Source: Anisakis pegreffii
Lineage: Eukaryota; Nematoda; Chromadorea; Rhabditida; Anisakidae
NCBI GenBank assembly: GCA_035041965.1
Contig: JAPYMA010000731.1
Span: 124,001 to 188,000, forward strand
DNA length: 64,000 nt
Reading direction: 5' to 3'
Positions 52,105 to 64,000 of the stretch are shown here, piece by piece. The notes below the pieces were generated by a model that was not told where the DNA came from, searched no databases, and saw nothing but the letters and a program-made list of their open reading frames with translations. The translations under genes were made by a program, and so were the position numbers. Position 1 is the stretch's first letter; every line of letters begins with the position of its first letter.

Positions 52105-55065
52105 TCGCCGCACTAAAATAGTCGACTATTCGAAAGAGGCTCATCACACCGTAACAAAGCCTAAGCCTTTAGTGATTAATTCAATTTTAATGAAACTCAA
52201 TCAACAGACCAATAAATCAGCTGAGACATAACTGCAATTGAAGACGCTCTTCAAACGCCGAAAGAAATCGTAAAAGATTATGCGCGAGCAAACACATTTC
52301 AAACAAATTCACTTTGAATTTGTTGCTGCTCATTGAAGTGTACGTGTATCATCCATACATTAAACATACGTACGTACGTACATGAATTCATTTATATGAT
52401 ACTATTATTATCATATAATATACAGTCGGAGGTTATTGCAAATAATGGTAATAAAATGGTGAAATTTATGTGCCATTTAGTTATTTGTGTTCTATGCGCG
52501 TGTGATGTTTGTTTGTTATGGTAGGTAGAAATATCTTATGAAATATTAAAATTGCCCTCACATCCTCCCCTTCATTCACATGAATGATTTCGCACAAAAA
52601 TTCCTACTTTCAAAACAGTAAGCTGTTATTTTTCGGCACCTTGATAAGCTGTTATTATATCGGATCTAGTCGTACATTCATACACACATCAACTGATCTA
52701 TCTCTTTGCACATCAATAATTTATTATATGCAGATATAAACGAGTACATCCTAGAAAATAAGTGGATGAATTGATGTGTACCGTAGTAGTGGATTATATT
52801 ATTACGGTACATTTTTATTGTTGGATAGGTATGAAAACATATAACTGATGATGTAGCTCATTCAATCATATGCTTTCTTTCATCTGCATGAATGATCAAA
52901 TGCAAATAAATCATGGAGTATCTGAAGTGAATAGACTCATCATGAAAGTAGATATTAGTCCGCATTTTTGGGTTAGACAAAATATACATTAAAGGCTACT
53001 ACATAAGTCGATAACTTCGCATAAATGTGTGAAATGATAATGGTTCATATAATAATGCTGCTTAAACTGCCATTATTCTTACTAGTATCTGCTGGAAGCT
53101 ATTGTGATTATTGTTGATATTCTTATCAAAGTTATTATCAATATGACTATCACTGTTACAAATTATCACTGTCACTTAATTTTTATCACTTGTACAATCT
53201 CGAGCATTATATTGAACGGCTCTCAAACGAAACGAATCAATATCGAGAAATCCTTTCACCTCACTCTTCATCATTATTATCACAAATGCACACATACGCA
53301 CACACAAATAAATATATCACTCGCAAAATCAATTAATCTATTCAAATGTTAAATTAAAATCAATACTAATGTTATGGACAGACAATACATTCATTAGACA
53401 ATACAGTCTAATTGTAAGTCTAAGTGAATATGTAAATTTGGCTGAATGTTGGTCCATAAGAGCTTAAATAATTTCTGTTTCGGTAAAGCGAATGAAAAGT
53501 TTTGATTGGCATCGTTGAGTTACAATTCACTCGATTCGAATCAACGACACACCGTGTGATATCGAGTTAAAAGTAAATAATAGCCGTGATTCGGTGTCGC
53601 ATATTTGGATGCTCATCAAAATCGAGACTGATCGACCCATAACATAAGAGCACAACTAATTCATAAATAACATAAATAACAACAACAACAAGTGTGCAAT
53701 AAATAACCACCACATTCATATGGCAGCTCAAATATTTTGTTTCGCTCGATGAGGAGAGGATCAAAATGCATAAGCGAAGTTAATGGAAGACACACTCAAA
53801 AATATTCATTTATTATAATTTATGATGAGTCTTTTCAGTTATGCGTTTCGGATTGACTTTCTTAGCGAACCTTTAACCACACTCTATTGATCCGCATCTC
53901 AAATTCATTCACAAATGATTTATCGACTTTTTTGTCGATACGATAAAATTTTCAACAAAATGAACAAAAGTTCATGCGAACTGATTTCATGAGGAGATGA
54001 TACATAATGATTGCAAAACTCTTTTTTTTAACAAACAGATCATGCGAAAGATTCCAGCCTTATTGAATGAAAATTATTTTTGCTTATTACTGAAGCTCGC
54101 CATTTCAGACTGCCAATGAAATTTATACCATGATTGCAGATTCTTTAGAATGATAACAACAACATTAATATTAATAATAATAACAACAGTAATAATAATA
54201 ATAATAATAACAGTAATAATAATAATAATAACAATAATAATAATAACAGTAATAATAATACTAATAATGCTAATAATAATGAAGAATTATTAAACAATGA
54301 ATTGCACGAGGAGTATGGCGATGTTGTCGTTGTAAAATTTGTTGTTCAACGATTACAAAATAAGATGATAAATGGGCTGAGATTAGCGAATGGAAAAATG
54401 GAATAACAGAGAGCAAAAAACGGTAAGATGAAAAAGAATTTGATCATTCAACAGATGATGATTAATGGTTATGTGCGTTATGAAGTTGCTAATTGAGTGG
54501 CCAAAAAGTTAAACAACGAACAAAATTTCACCATCAACTTTCATCTTTTAGCATTCAACAACTATTATCAACTAGGCACACACCGAAATGCTCAAACACT
54601 CAAACTATTCGTTTCGATGATTCTATCTGAAAAAAATCCTTCGAATTTCTGCAAAATTCTCATTTTAACGATCATTCTCAGTCATATAACCGACAAAATG
54701 CGTTCAACTCAAACAACAAACTAGCGCTAATGATACAGAGCTGTAAATGACAAAACTGATCATTATAATTGAAATTGTATTAGAAGTAACGGAAGTTCAT
54801 AATCTTATCAATGAGAGTACTAGCTATCATTGGGAAAACAAGTAACAGTTTTAGTATGAAGTGTTAACAGTAGTAATGATTTTCATGATAGTAGTTGAAA
54901 GTAGTTATAATGGCATTAAGAGTAAGAGTAAGTATCACATACTTACTTAAGTATGTGGCAGTATAGTATAAGATGTTGAAGAAGAACGTATGAATACGCA
55001 CATAAGGATTATGCACTGAAATACGATGATGAATTGAATTAGATAATCAATTGTTGAATAAAGGA
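52105..55065. other. Gene-poor stretch with an AAT/AAC microsatellite
   Basis: No supported exon. It contains a TACG run near 52367, a degenerate AAT/AAC array at 54161-54284, and a 9-bp palindrome CACATACTT/AAGTATGTG near 54936-54957. Confidence 0.4.
54161..54284. repeat. Compound AAT/AAC/AGT microsatellite
   Basis: AAT units are interrupted at fairly regular intervals by AACAGT, giving a higher-order pattern. Confidence 0.9.
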
Positions 55066-55272
55066 ATGAATCAAAAGAATATATTGCTTCGAGTTGAGCA
55101 AGCCAACGGCCTTCTGCTTAAGCCAGCCCCTGGTCAGCCCCTTCCTGTTTCCCGTCAAATGATTATCTCGTTCGTTTCGCTTAATCGTTACTACTCGTTT
55201 CACTGCTTCTTACTTCTAATAATACTTCTTGATTGCTTATCTCACATTGAAAGTATCAACGTTGATGAATAA
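55066..55272 (+). CDS. Candidate small protein with one hydrophobic segment, unrecognised
   Basis: ATG at 55066 opens 68 codons to TAA at 55270-55272. The first half lies in a G+C-richer patch and reads LLLKPAPGQPLPVSRQ. The second half has a hydrophobic run, FHCFLLLIILLDCL, about residues 47-60, that could span a membrane. The sudden rise in G+C at 55095-55160 is what draws attention. No splice sites, signal or family were recognised, and chance cannot be excluded. Confidence 0.18.
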   Translation: MNQKNILLRVEQANGLLLKPAPGQPLPVSRQMIISFVSLNRYYSFHCFLLLIILLDCLSHIESINVDE

Positions 55273-56656
55273 ATATGCTCCACAATTTCTAGCAGTTGAA
55301 TACGCTTATTGTTAAGATAAAGATGGACGAATAATGCGCTTATAATTGATTTACTCAATAAAGATAATAGTGGCTTAGTGATTTCGTCACTGATTATGCA
55401 ATTAATATCACAACGCAAAGTGTAAGAAACTGATTTGGAAGACTTGCGATGAGTTTATTTAGACGATTTGAGGTTGAGATTGAGACTGTTGAAATTTCAT
55501 GGCCGAAAGATAACCATTCTTTGATGGAACGGTGTTTTAGGCTGTGATGCACATGAATATATTTGTGTCCGAATGTGTACCACAAATTCCACTACTACTA
55601 TCTAATGCTTTCTCTAGGCGCACTTGCAATTTATCAGCCATCAATACTCACCATTCCCTTTCCTTGCTCGTTCTAAATTTCATCACCACCATCATGCATA
55701 TCGACATTCGGCCTTTCAACACACACACACACATCTATCTGCCTGCTGCCTTTTTTCATTATCCTGAATGTTAAATTCCCTTCCATCTCAAGCAATAATC
55801 GTACATTCGATATTCTACCTATATATTCATACGTTATCATGTTTGATAATGCTTTTTCCTTACGTCCCCCTTGTCCACTGCAAAAATTTCTTGGATACCC
55901 GTGATTAGCTCTACGAGCACTACAAAATGATATAGGTCTCATTCCGAAAGGCGGGGTAACTTCATGACCTTTCCTAGTTAAATTACTTCGCTTTTCTTAA
56001 ACATGCAAATTTTCCGTTCCGCTGTTCTAACTGTTCCGTTGTACAACCAGCAATTCTCTCGTAAAAGTTATGCGGACAGACTTCTTTGCGGCAATATAAT
56101 GTTCCCAAATAACATCGAATAAATTGTTTGTATTGTTAATTAACCCATAGAATTTATGCTAATCCACTGTGTAATACACAAACACAGCGTCGTCATTCCA
56201 CTTATGATTAACATTCACTGCATTATTTGACTGCTACGATTATGAATACGACTCCACATTGCACACATATACAAACGCTCTTGGCTTATAGATTTCATTC
56301 GCTGTCTGCTATGTGCGCTCTTTCAATCATATTTCTGCGTTGTCATTTAATAATCGCCAATCATAACCGAGCTGATGAGCGAGCCAGCGAGCTATACACG
56401 TCTATAACCAACCAGCAAGCATCCTCTCTGAATGCTAGTCACTCGGATACGGTAATAAGCGATTGAAACGTGAGAGCGATGACAAATGCAACTGATTGTG
56501 AATAATTTTTGAGAAAAGTTGACAATTTGAAATATTCAAGTGGTCAAAAATGAATGAAAGGATCTGTACCACTTTCTCAAATGCGTGAAAACATTCATAA
56601 TCCTCACCAACGTTAGAATAATTTTCAAAGTAATGCGTAATTTTTGTGGACACTAA
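55273..56656. other. No supported gene; unassigned open frames on both strands
   Basis: A plus frame at 56227-56466 ends with NHNRADERASELYTSITN and a following Ser-rich tail in a G+C-richer patch, with a donor-like ACG|GTAATA. A minus frame at 56653-56435 is also open. Neither has a matching second splice site. A CA run lies near 55720-55731. Confidence 0.3.
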
Positions 56657-57229
56657 GTTTTTGTTATTAACAGTGATCTTTTACTGACAGTTATGAGAAA
56701 TTCCCTGCAAAGTTGAGAGAGAAAAATTTACGCTGTATTCTACAAAGAACACTTTTTTCTCAAATTCATGGCAACCTCAAATGCAACAGCGCTTATGAGG
56801 AATAATTCTGGTATCTGATATCTATCCGCAACTGGTACCAGCGATCAAGAATCGACTAGCAATCGACGAAATAGCAGTATTGCTTCGATGAAAGAAAAAT
56901 GGATCGATTCGTTTCTTTCTTTAAAAATTATTCGCAATAAGATTCTAGCTTTCAGCACACTATTCAATGATTATCATCTCAACAATATTCTCGACGAGTC
57001 TTATCACGAGATATATGAAAATATACTGCTGATATGAGTGATTATGAACAGCTGTATGAGTGTGCCGTCAGCCATTCAGGTGAGCTTCAGAGGATTGTTT
57101 TGTCATATTTATTGCTTTGATGAATCGCTTTTGGTTGTTCAGGTGAGAAATATGATTGATCACAACGCACTCGAATACTTCGTGACATTGCTCGAGTTCG
57201 ATAGTTGTGGCGCTGTGAACGAGAGCTGA
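56657..57229 (+). pseudogene. Coding-like frame of 191 codons interrupted only by TGA
   Basis: One plus frame runs from just after TAA 56654 to TGA 57227. It is broken by TGA at 56714, 56816 and 57035 and has no TAA or TAG inside. The segment with ATG at 56888 codes 49 residues and includes MKEKWIDSFLSLKII and NNILDESYHEIYENILL. A last segment starts at ATG 57044 (MNSCMSVPSAIQ). Within that, CAG|GTGAGC at 57079/57080 and TTGTTCAG ending at 57142 would bound a 63-nt intron that keeps frame, followed by VRNMIDHNALEYFVTLLEF. I recognise no family. A decayed gene is one reading, several small exons another, and chance a third. Confidence 0.2.
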
Positions 57230-60200
57230 ACTTCGATCTTCTCTACTTAACTGGCGAACTTATCATACACCCGTATTGATCTATCATATACCTCAGATCA
57301 TTTTCTTGAGTTTGGTCTTCTTAATATTTTCTTCAAATCCTTTGCATTCCTCGTTTTTCGTTTAATTCATGATTGGTACATTTTGCAATAGCACTTCTAT
57401 CTTTTTTTGTCAAGCAAAGGCCGCGCTCTTACGATTAATAAAATATAAATCATTCAAAATTATTCTTCATGGTGAGAATTATTTTTCAGTAAACCAAAAA
57501 CAATGAACTGATGGCATTTATTCAAAAAATCGCTGCAATCTACAATTCTCAAAAAACCCACTAGAATTCATCATTCGGCTAACTGGTCATCGCTGATTAA
57601 AGGTAGTTTAAGTTAGCTCTGCTGGACATTCGAAAATGTAGCTGGAAAAGACACACAGAGCACAGAGACACAGTGGAAGCATCCGTTCAAGAAACAGATA
57701 AGTCACTAATACGATGAACAAAAATACATAAATCAAGACGGAAGTTGCATAGGTCATAACAATTCCGGAATAAAATGAACTTTAAGATTCCTCAGAGATG
57801 TTCGCCAAATAACTACAAAAATTGTAACAAACGAAGTATCGAGTGGAACATTTTTTGTGCCATGAACATATCACATGAACATACCTACATACCCTACTGC
57901 ACATCCGCGTATTCATCCATCTATCCATCTGTCTATGGATCCGTCAGTCAAGAAAGTCATTAATCAAACCAAACATCATCACCACAATAATCAAATTTGT
58001 TAGCGATAATGATGAGCACGATGATGATGAGTTCAGCATGAGCATTGCTTCCTTTATCTCACACATTTTATCTGGACACATCCATATTTTATCTTCATAT
58101 CCAACTACGTAAGTTAAACGTATCGCTCCGATTCACACATACACACACTTATCGCTCGCTACTGCTTCTACATTCTTCATAAATCCGTCCAGATTGCTGA
58201 TCATATTAGATATGTGTAAATGATGGTAACATCTGATAAAAGCTCGACGATTTGAAGCAGTTCACGCAGAAAATAATCTCTCAAATATTCATATTCTTAC
58301 ACACATTACATAAATCTACTAAAGACATCTACCTTCCTTCCTTCTATCTAACTCAACATGGTGGTTGATGAATATCAAGTAATCCGAAGCCTAAAGTCCG
58401 AACCGAAGCCTAAACTTATGCTGACGATGAGTTATGACGATACTTGTTGCGTTGCATTGTTACTTAATGCGTTGATACCATCTTAATGCATTCGCTATTA
58501 GTTTCTGTGTCAATATTATATACGCTTTCAATTTCACTTCAAGATCTCTTTAGCATAAGAGCACAATCTCATCTATGATGCGTACACAGACGACTATAAT
58601 GATGGTATTTTATTACTCGAGTAAACGATAAAAGCATTAATGCACGGCTTCAATTTTCAATTGTTTCATTAGTTGAATTCATCTGAATTGTTTCTTTATT
58701 ATTCATATTAGAATATGAAAAGATATTCTACGAACTTCACATACATTATAAACGCTTATTGTTGTTACTACGATTAATATCATTATTACTGTTATCGTAA
58801 CTGTTACTATCATTAATACCATCCAATCCATCACTATCATTCCATACTCTGATATATTCACTTAAGCAAATACTCTCGATAAAATTCATTCGTTTCCTTT
58901 ACTTACGATGAATAAACGACAGATAATTCGCTTTCAAAATTGTTCATAAAGTCTCATGATTGCAGGAAGCCGAAAGCTGTACTAGAGTCATAAAAACGAA
59001 CTCAATGAATACTTCAAGTTAGGATCACTGGAAGGAATCGGTATAACATGATCGAATTTGCTTCTAAAGATGCAGTGAATAGCGCTGTGAGAAAATTTGA
59101 TCTTTAATAGTACTTGCAATTTGCACACGATATAATAGAATAGAATATAATAAAATATTACTTTCAAGTGATCATTACAGATTCAGCATAATCTCTATCA
59201 AACTTCTCTTTCTTTCATACGTTCCAAAATTTATCCCACTAATAGATACTATTATCAAATTTGAACTATTATTACTATTACTATTACTAAGTACTATTCG
59301 CACTGAATTTGAATTACTCTTGCTCTTACTATTATATTACTTAATTACTCTTAATCTTATCATTGTAACTAACTATTATTATTAAAATTGAAGTATCGAT
59401 CTTGCCGATCGATACATGCAGGTACTTTCATACTCATTAACTCGTTATCATTACCTCATAGGTGATCGCATTTTTAGTCCAATTCTGAATTCATTATTAA
59501 CATATGCACAAAAACTAAACGTTATGGTGGATTTGACTTCAGGTGCTGGAAAAGGGATAGAGCACGGATGAAGGACGAGATAAAGTGGATTAAATCGTTG
59601 TCAACAATAGGCATGATCTTGAATGAAAGTGCGGGGTGAGATCAAATCAAATAACTCGAGAAAGAACAACTCCAAAAAGAATTCAGCCCACATTAGTCTA
59701 TGCATCATAACCTCGTTATCCCCTCCCTAAGCCTCCACACCTACGCTCAAAATACGTCAGTTGTTTTTTGACGTGATGAAAATCGGAAATGATATCGCTG
59801 CTGATGTGTTATAAGTAAAACAAATGCAAAATATCAAAGCACTATAAAACATCAGCTCTACATACTGATGATGACAACGATGATATATGAAATTAGATTA
59901 ACGCTTTCAGAAAGAAACGAATGTTTATGTATCAAGTGAATATCAGATCATAAAGATGCCATCCATCCATCCAAACATCCATCCGTCCCATCATACTATA
60001 ATATATCACATTTATTATTATTACTTAAGAGAATGAATGATGCATCCATCTTTCATATCGCTCACAAAACACTTTGTAAGTCTTTCATTAATTTATGACA
60101 ATTGAAGCCGATATAATCGTCGATTGTATATGTTCAAAGCAGTTGAAAGATATTCGCATTCTGTGGGATTTTACGACTTTACCGATGGTTGTTAAGTTAT

Positions 60201-63200
60201 TGATCAGAAACAATTGGTTATGGGCTATAGACAGGAGATTGTTGGTTACAGGTTATATAGCCTAGTTTGATCAATTGATCTTATGCTCATAGTACGTTGA
60301 TATTATTACCCAACAATGTTTTTGAGATTATTACTGTCGCTATTGAACACTATTACTGTTAAACTGATTATTTCCATTACTATTGTTGCAGTTAACATTA
60401 TTATTTTTATTACTGAAACTATTATTGTTACTGTTCTTATTCTTCTTGCTATTGTTACTACTGACTCAAGAAATGAGGATGACCTCTACAGACCGTTAGA
60501 AACGGATCCTTAGTCGTTTTGAATTCATAGGCTTATTTTATATACTGATCTTATATATATACACATATAAAGACATATATGCAATGTCATCATCATCTTG
60601 CAAAGCTCATTAGGAATCTTAATTTCCTCATTTGTTCTTATTCACTCATAATAGCACAATACACTCGTTGATTCAATATACACTCATTTAGTTCCTTCTT
60701 TCATCCGATCTCTTAGCAGCATTTAGTGCAATTCAGCAACATCATTATCATTATCGTTTCATTGTCACTACTTTGTTGCTTTATTGTTGGCCGATTAAAC
60801 TATAACAATTCAAATATAACGCATTCAATAAATTCATCCACTCATTCGGATGCTATATCCAAATATATCTGTGTATCCGTCCATATCCGCTCATCCATCC
60901 ATGCACTGATATACATACATACATACATTGATACATATGTAGTCGTGCTCTTCTCATAAATACGATCTCGTCAATAGTCAATAGCACTTCCCGTTGCGTT
61001 CCTCATTCCATTCATTCATCCTCAGATAACTATGTAATCTCATTTATTTCATCCTACTCAATCCACACAACACAGCAACAACAACAGTAATAATAACAAC
61101 AACATCAACACAAATAATCATTTTAATACTAGTTAACACTCCAGAATTATCTATGTATGTATGTTTCAATACAATATCGTTAGATTAAAAGTGCTCTTAT
61201 ATTGTTATTAGACAGATCACCAAATGAATTAGCCTCTATTGCATGACGGAGAATACAAGCAAGGGACTGGATGAACAATTCCACTGAACTGAAATTTTTT
61301 CGAGTTCTGCAGCTAGATGAGTAATAATTCGCTGATATGATATGAAATCTCTACCATATCTTATTATTACGCAACAAATTCAGACATTAAATAATCCATT
61401 TATGATAATGAATACTACTTCTTCCAGAAGGATTACTATCTGAAGATGCTTGAATGTATCAGGCGAGTAGTCACTGCTTTACAGAAATTTGCCTCATTAA
61501 CAGACTTCTTAAATTCTTGCTAACAATAAGCTGCTCTCATGAACTGAAACGGATCCCTCGAAAAAAATTTGCTTCTCTTATTTTGAATAACAGTATCTGT
61601 TTCACCACACAGTCAAGGAGATTTTCATGAATCACTGTGCTCATAAGCTATATTTGTTGGAAGGGTGAACTCCAAAAAGTTTAAAAATTTTATCGGTTTG
61701 CTACAAAACGATCCGAGCAAGGGATTGAATGTGATGATGCAACAATATGCATCTGCATTATGTAGCAATAAGCGGTGTGGTTCATTTGTGAATTTATTTC
61801 ATTATTTATTCATTTTATAAAAGATGAGAGAAGATTAAGGAGAGGGACTGAATGAAAGAAGACCAATAATATAGCAGTCATAATTGCGTATTTTTATTGC
61901 TTTTTCTGGCTCTAAAAATTTCGGTTTTTGCTTTCTAATGCCCTCATAATTTGACCCATTCAGCTCTACAATATAATTCTTAGTCCTCTCATCACCACAC
62001 ATAAAATGCCGCCGCCTCAGTCAATCGCAACACTAAACTCGATTTGCTCATCAAAACTGTTGCGTATTACCGATCATATTTTACAATAATAGTAATAATA
62101 ATAGTAATAATAACAGATTATATCATATCATATGATGCTATATGTGCAACACATCGCATTCAAAGTCGTTGTAACAATAGAATATTTGTAAATATGACCA
62201 TAAAATAACAACTGTAATAATACCCACACAGTCACAACAATAACTATAATAACAATAACAATAGCAGCACCAGAACGGAGAACGTCCCAGAACAGATAAT
62301 GTCCAACAGAACATTTTAAAAAGTGTTCCTATATGTCGTTAATTAACATCCTGATTCTCAGATTATTCAGCTTACATAATCTATATAAGACAGATGCGCG
62401 AGAAGATTTCGTTCGACTAAAACTGACACACTATTGTTTCATTTCTTCCAAACGGAATTATTGCAAAAGGAAGCAATAGGCGAAAAAATTTCAGTTGTTT
62501 AAAGAAACACTGAGATTGTGGAGTAGCTCATGAAGCTCCTTCTAAGATCACGACGCAGACGGGAAGTGATTCATTTGCATCATCAAGGCATCAGAGTGGT
62601 TTGTATGCATCAGAATTTCCGCACACCACACTTATCAAATTCGCTGAAGCGATATTCACAAAGACCAAAAGACTCAAACAATTCACTGAGCGGAAGTCAC
62701 TGACATTCGCCGCGTTTCTCACAATCAGAGAGAGTTTTCCAAGTTCATCAACATAACTGACGATTGTTAAAGCAATTGTTTAAAAATATTCAAAAGTTCT
62801 CCTCAAACAAACCGAGAATTTTTGATCAAACTAACGATTAAAAGTGTATTCTTGAACAATTAATGATTGATATGCGTATGCATTCCTCCATCACCACCAC
62901 CACCACCACAAATTATCACTTTTTACATCTTCTTGAATGCAATCAAATGATAAATTGTTTTGCAGTAATCAACAACACACTGCGTTCGTTACAATTCCAC
63001 TACTATACCTCCTCCTCACATCCGTCAAATCGCTTCAAAAATTTACCTCCAACCAAGACATACAATCAAATAACTATTTCACAATCTCTCATCTCAATTT
63101 AATTCGAGTTAATGACACAATCTTCATTGCTTTGCTCAGAACTGCTCACTATGTTATGATTAAGAATGGTCAATCAGTTACATGATTGAATCCAACTTAA

Positions 63201-64000
63201 GTGAACGATTCTAAACAGTATGAAAAGTAAAGGTGTAACTGTAAGAATATTAACTACAATTATCACAGTTTTGCATAGTACAAAAGATCAAATTATCAGT
63301 TTATCAGAAAATTTGGAAGTGATCAGAAAAAAAATCAAATTATCAGAAAATTCATTTGGAATCGAAAGTGATCACAATTATTATCACGTACTACTACCGA
63401 ATACACGTTAAAGGCTGTGCAAAATTAGATGACAAATCTGGAGCAGTAATACAAATGAATCCAAAAACTAAACCATTCACTCGTTATCCACGAACAAGAG
63501 TCTCATGCATGAAAACAGATAAATGAATGATCACAAGCCTAATAGTCCATAGGTGATATGTGAGACGAAACTAGGCTCATACATAGAGATTTTAGAAGAG
63601 AGGGGGAGAGAGAGGATATATTATATCCACAATATCGTCTCTTTCGCAATCAAACACCATCATCCATCTAACAACCTATCCATACATCTCTCAGTTTACC
63701 GATATCGCTCTTTCAACGGATCAGCATTTAAAATCGGGTGAGAGGTGTGAAAATCAAAATCCGTGTGAAAATCCGGCAAAAATCAAGTTTCAGGCAACAG
63801 ACAGCAAATTTGACGCTCTTAAACAACCGCAAAGATTATCCGTGAGATACCAAGATTAAAAGGAATATCAATCATGTGAATGTCAATATTACATGAAACA
63901 TCAAAAAAGGTCAACCGTGAAATGTCACTATCAAGACATCACCATAGAAACAAATTTCCACCTAAAATTTCAAGCGTTCCCTAAAACTTCACCGCAACAA
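57230..64000. other. Gene-poor stretch to the right edge; no supported exon
   Basis: The stretch is AT-rich with ATT/ACT-rich blocks around 58760-58810, 59260-59390 and 60300-60460, a CCAT repeat at 59959-59990, AAC/AAT-rich sequence around 61075-61115 and 62085-62115, and a GA-rich run at 63598-63616. Open frames here are low-complexity readings of such blocks or short and unsupported. Confidence 0.4.
59959..59990. repeat. CCAT tetranucleotide repeat
   Basis: CCATCCATCCATCC followed by AAACATCCATCCGTCC. Confidence 0.85.

Noticed and set aside
60316..60513. Hydrophobic 65-codon frame resembling a membrane protein
   Set aside because: It is a translation of ATT/ACT-rich simple sequence, which always gives Ile/Leu/Val/Thr.

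Overview
This is AT-rich eukaryotic DNA, not prokaryotic: there are no operons, tRNA, rRNA or CRISPR arrays, and most of the window is intron or intergenic sequence with frequent microsatellites (ATT/AAT, CA, CTG, GGAT). The best coding segment is bounded by a TTTCAG acceptor and a GTAAGT donor, which is the nematode splice style. A parasitic nematode with long introns and large gene-poor stretches fits best. This is an inference from composition and splice sites, not from a species marker.

The one well-supported feature is a minus-strand exon at 4346-4687. Its reading frame contains SRRKQAKPQ, the short N-terminal motif by which SALL/Spalt, BCL11 and FOG zinc-finger proteins bind the RBBP4 subunit of the NuRD corepressor. 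In a nematode the likeliest owner is a SALL/SEM-4 orthologue. The gene reads toward position 1, so the zinc fingers would lie beyond the left edge. The rest of the window is then upstream DNA, 5' introns or intergenic space. A large 5' desert is common for developmental regulators.

Beyond that exon I found only short candidate coding pieces, all unrecognised and all low confidence. They are 7196-7297, 16125-16247, an island at 22234-22824, a 60-nt exon-like piece at 26217-26276, 43717-44121 (which shares a 70-bp block with 42892-42961), a phase-compatible exon pair at 50716-50828 and 52014-52104, 55066-55272, and a frame at 56657-57229 interrupted only by TGA. In AT-rich DNA many chance frames look protein-like, so these need transcript or homology support.

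The structural features are easier to defend. There is a nested double inverted repeat at 13176-13248, a perfect 21-bp hairpin at 48545-48591, and a GATCAGATCA array at 19445-19557 flanked by 9-bp direct repeats. A 34-bp repeat pair lies exactly 900 bp apart (44930 and 45830), and there are several smaller tandem duplications. I found no convincing new multi-gene system.
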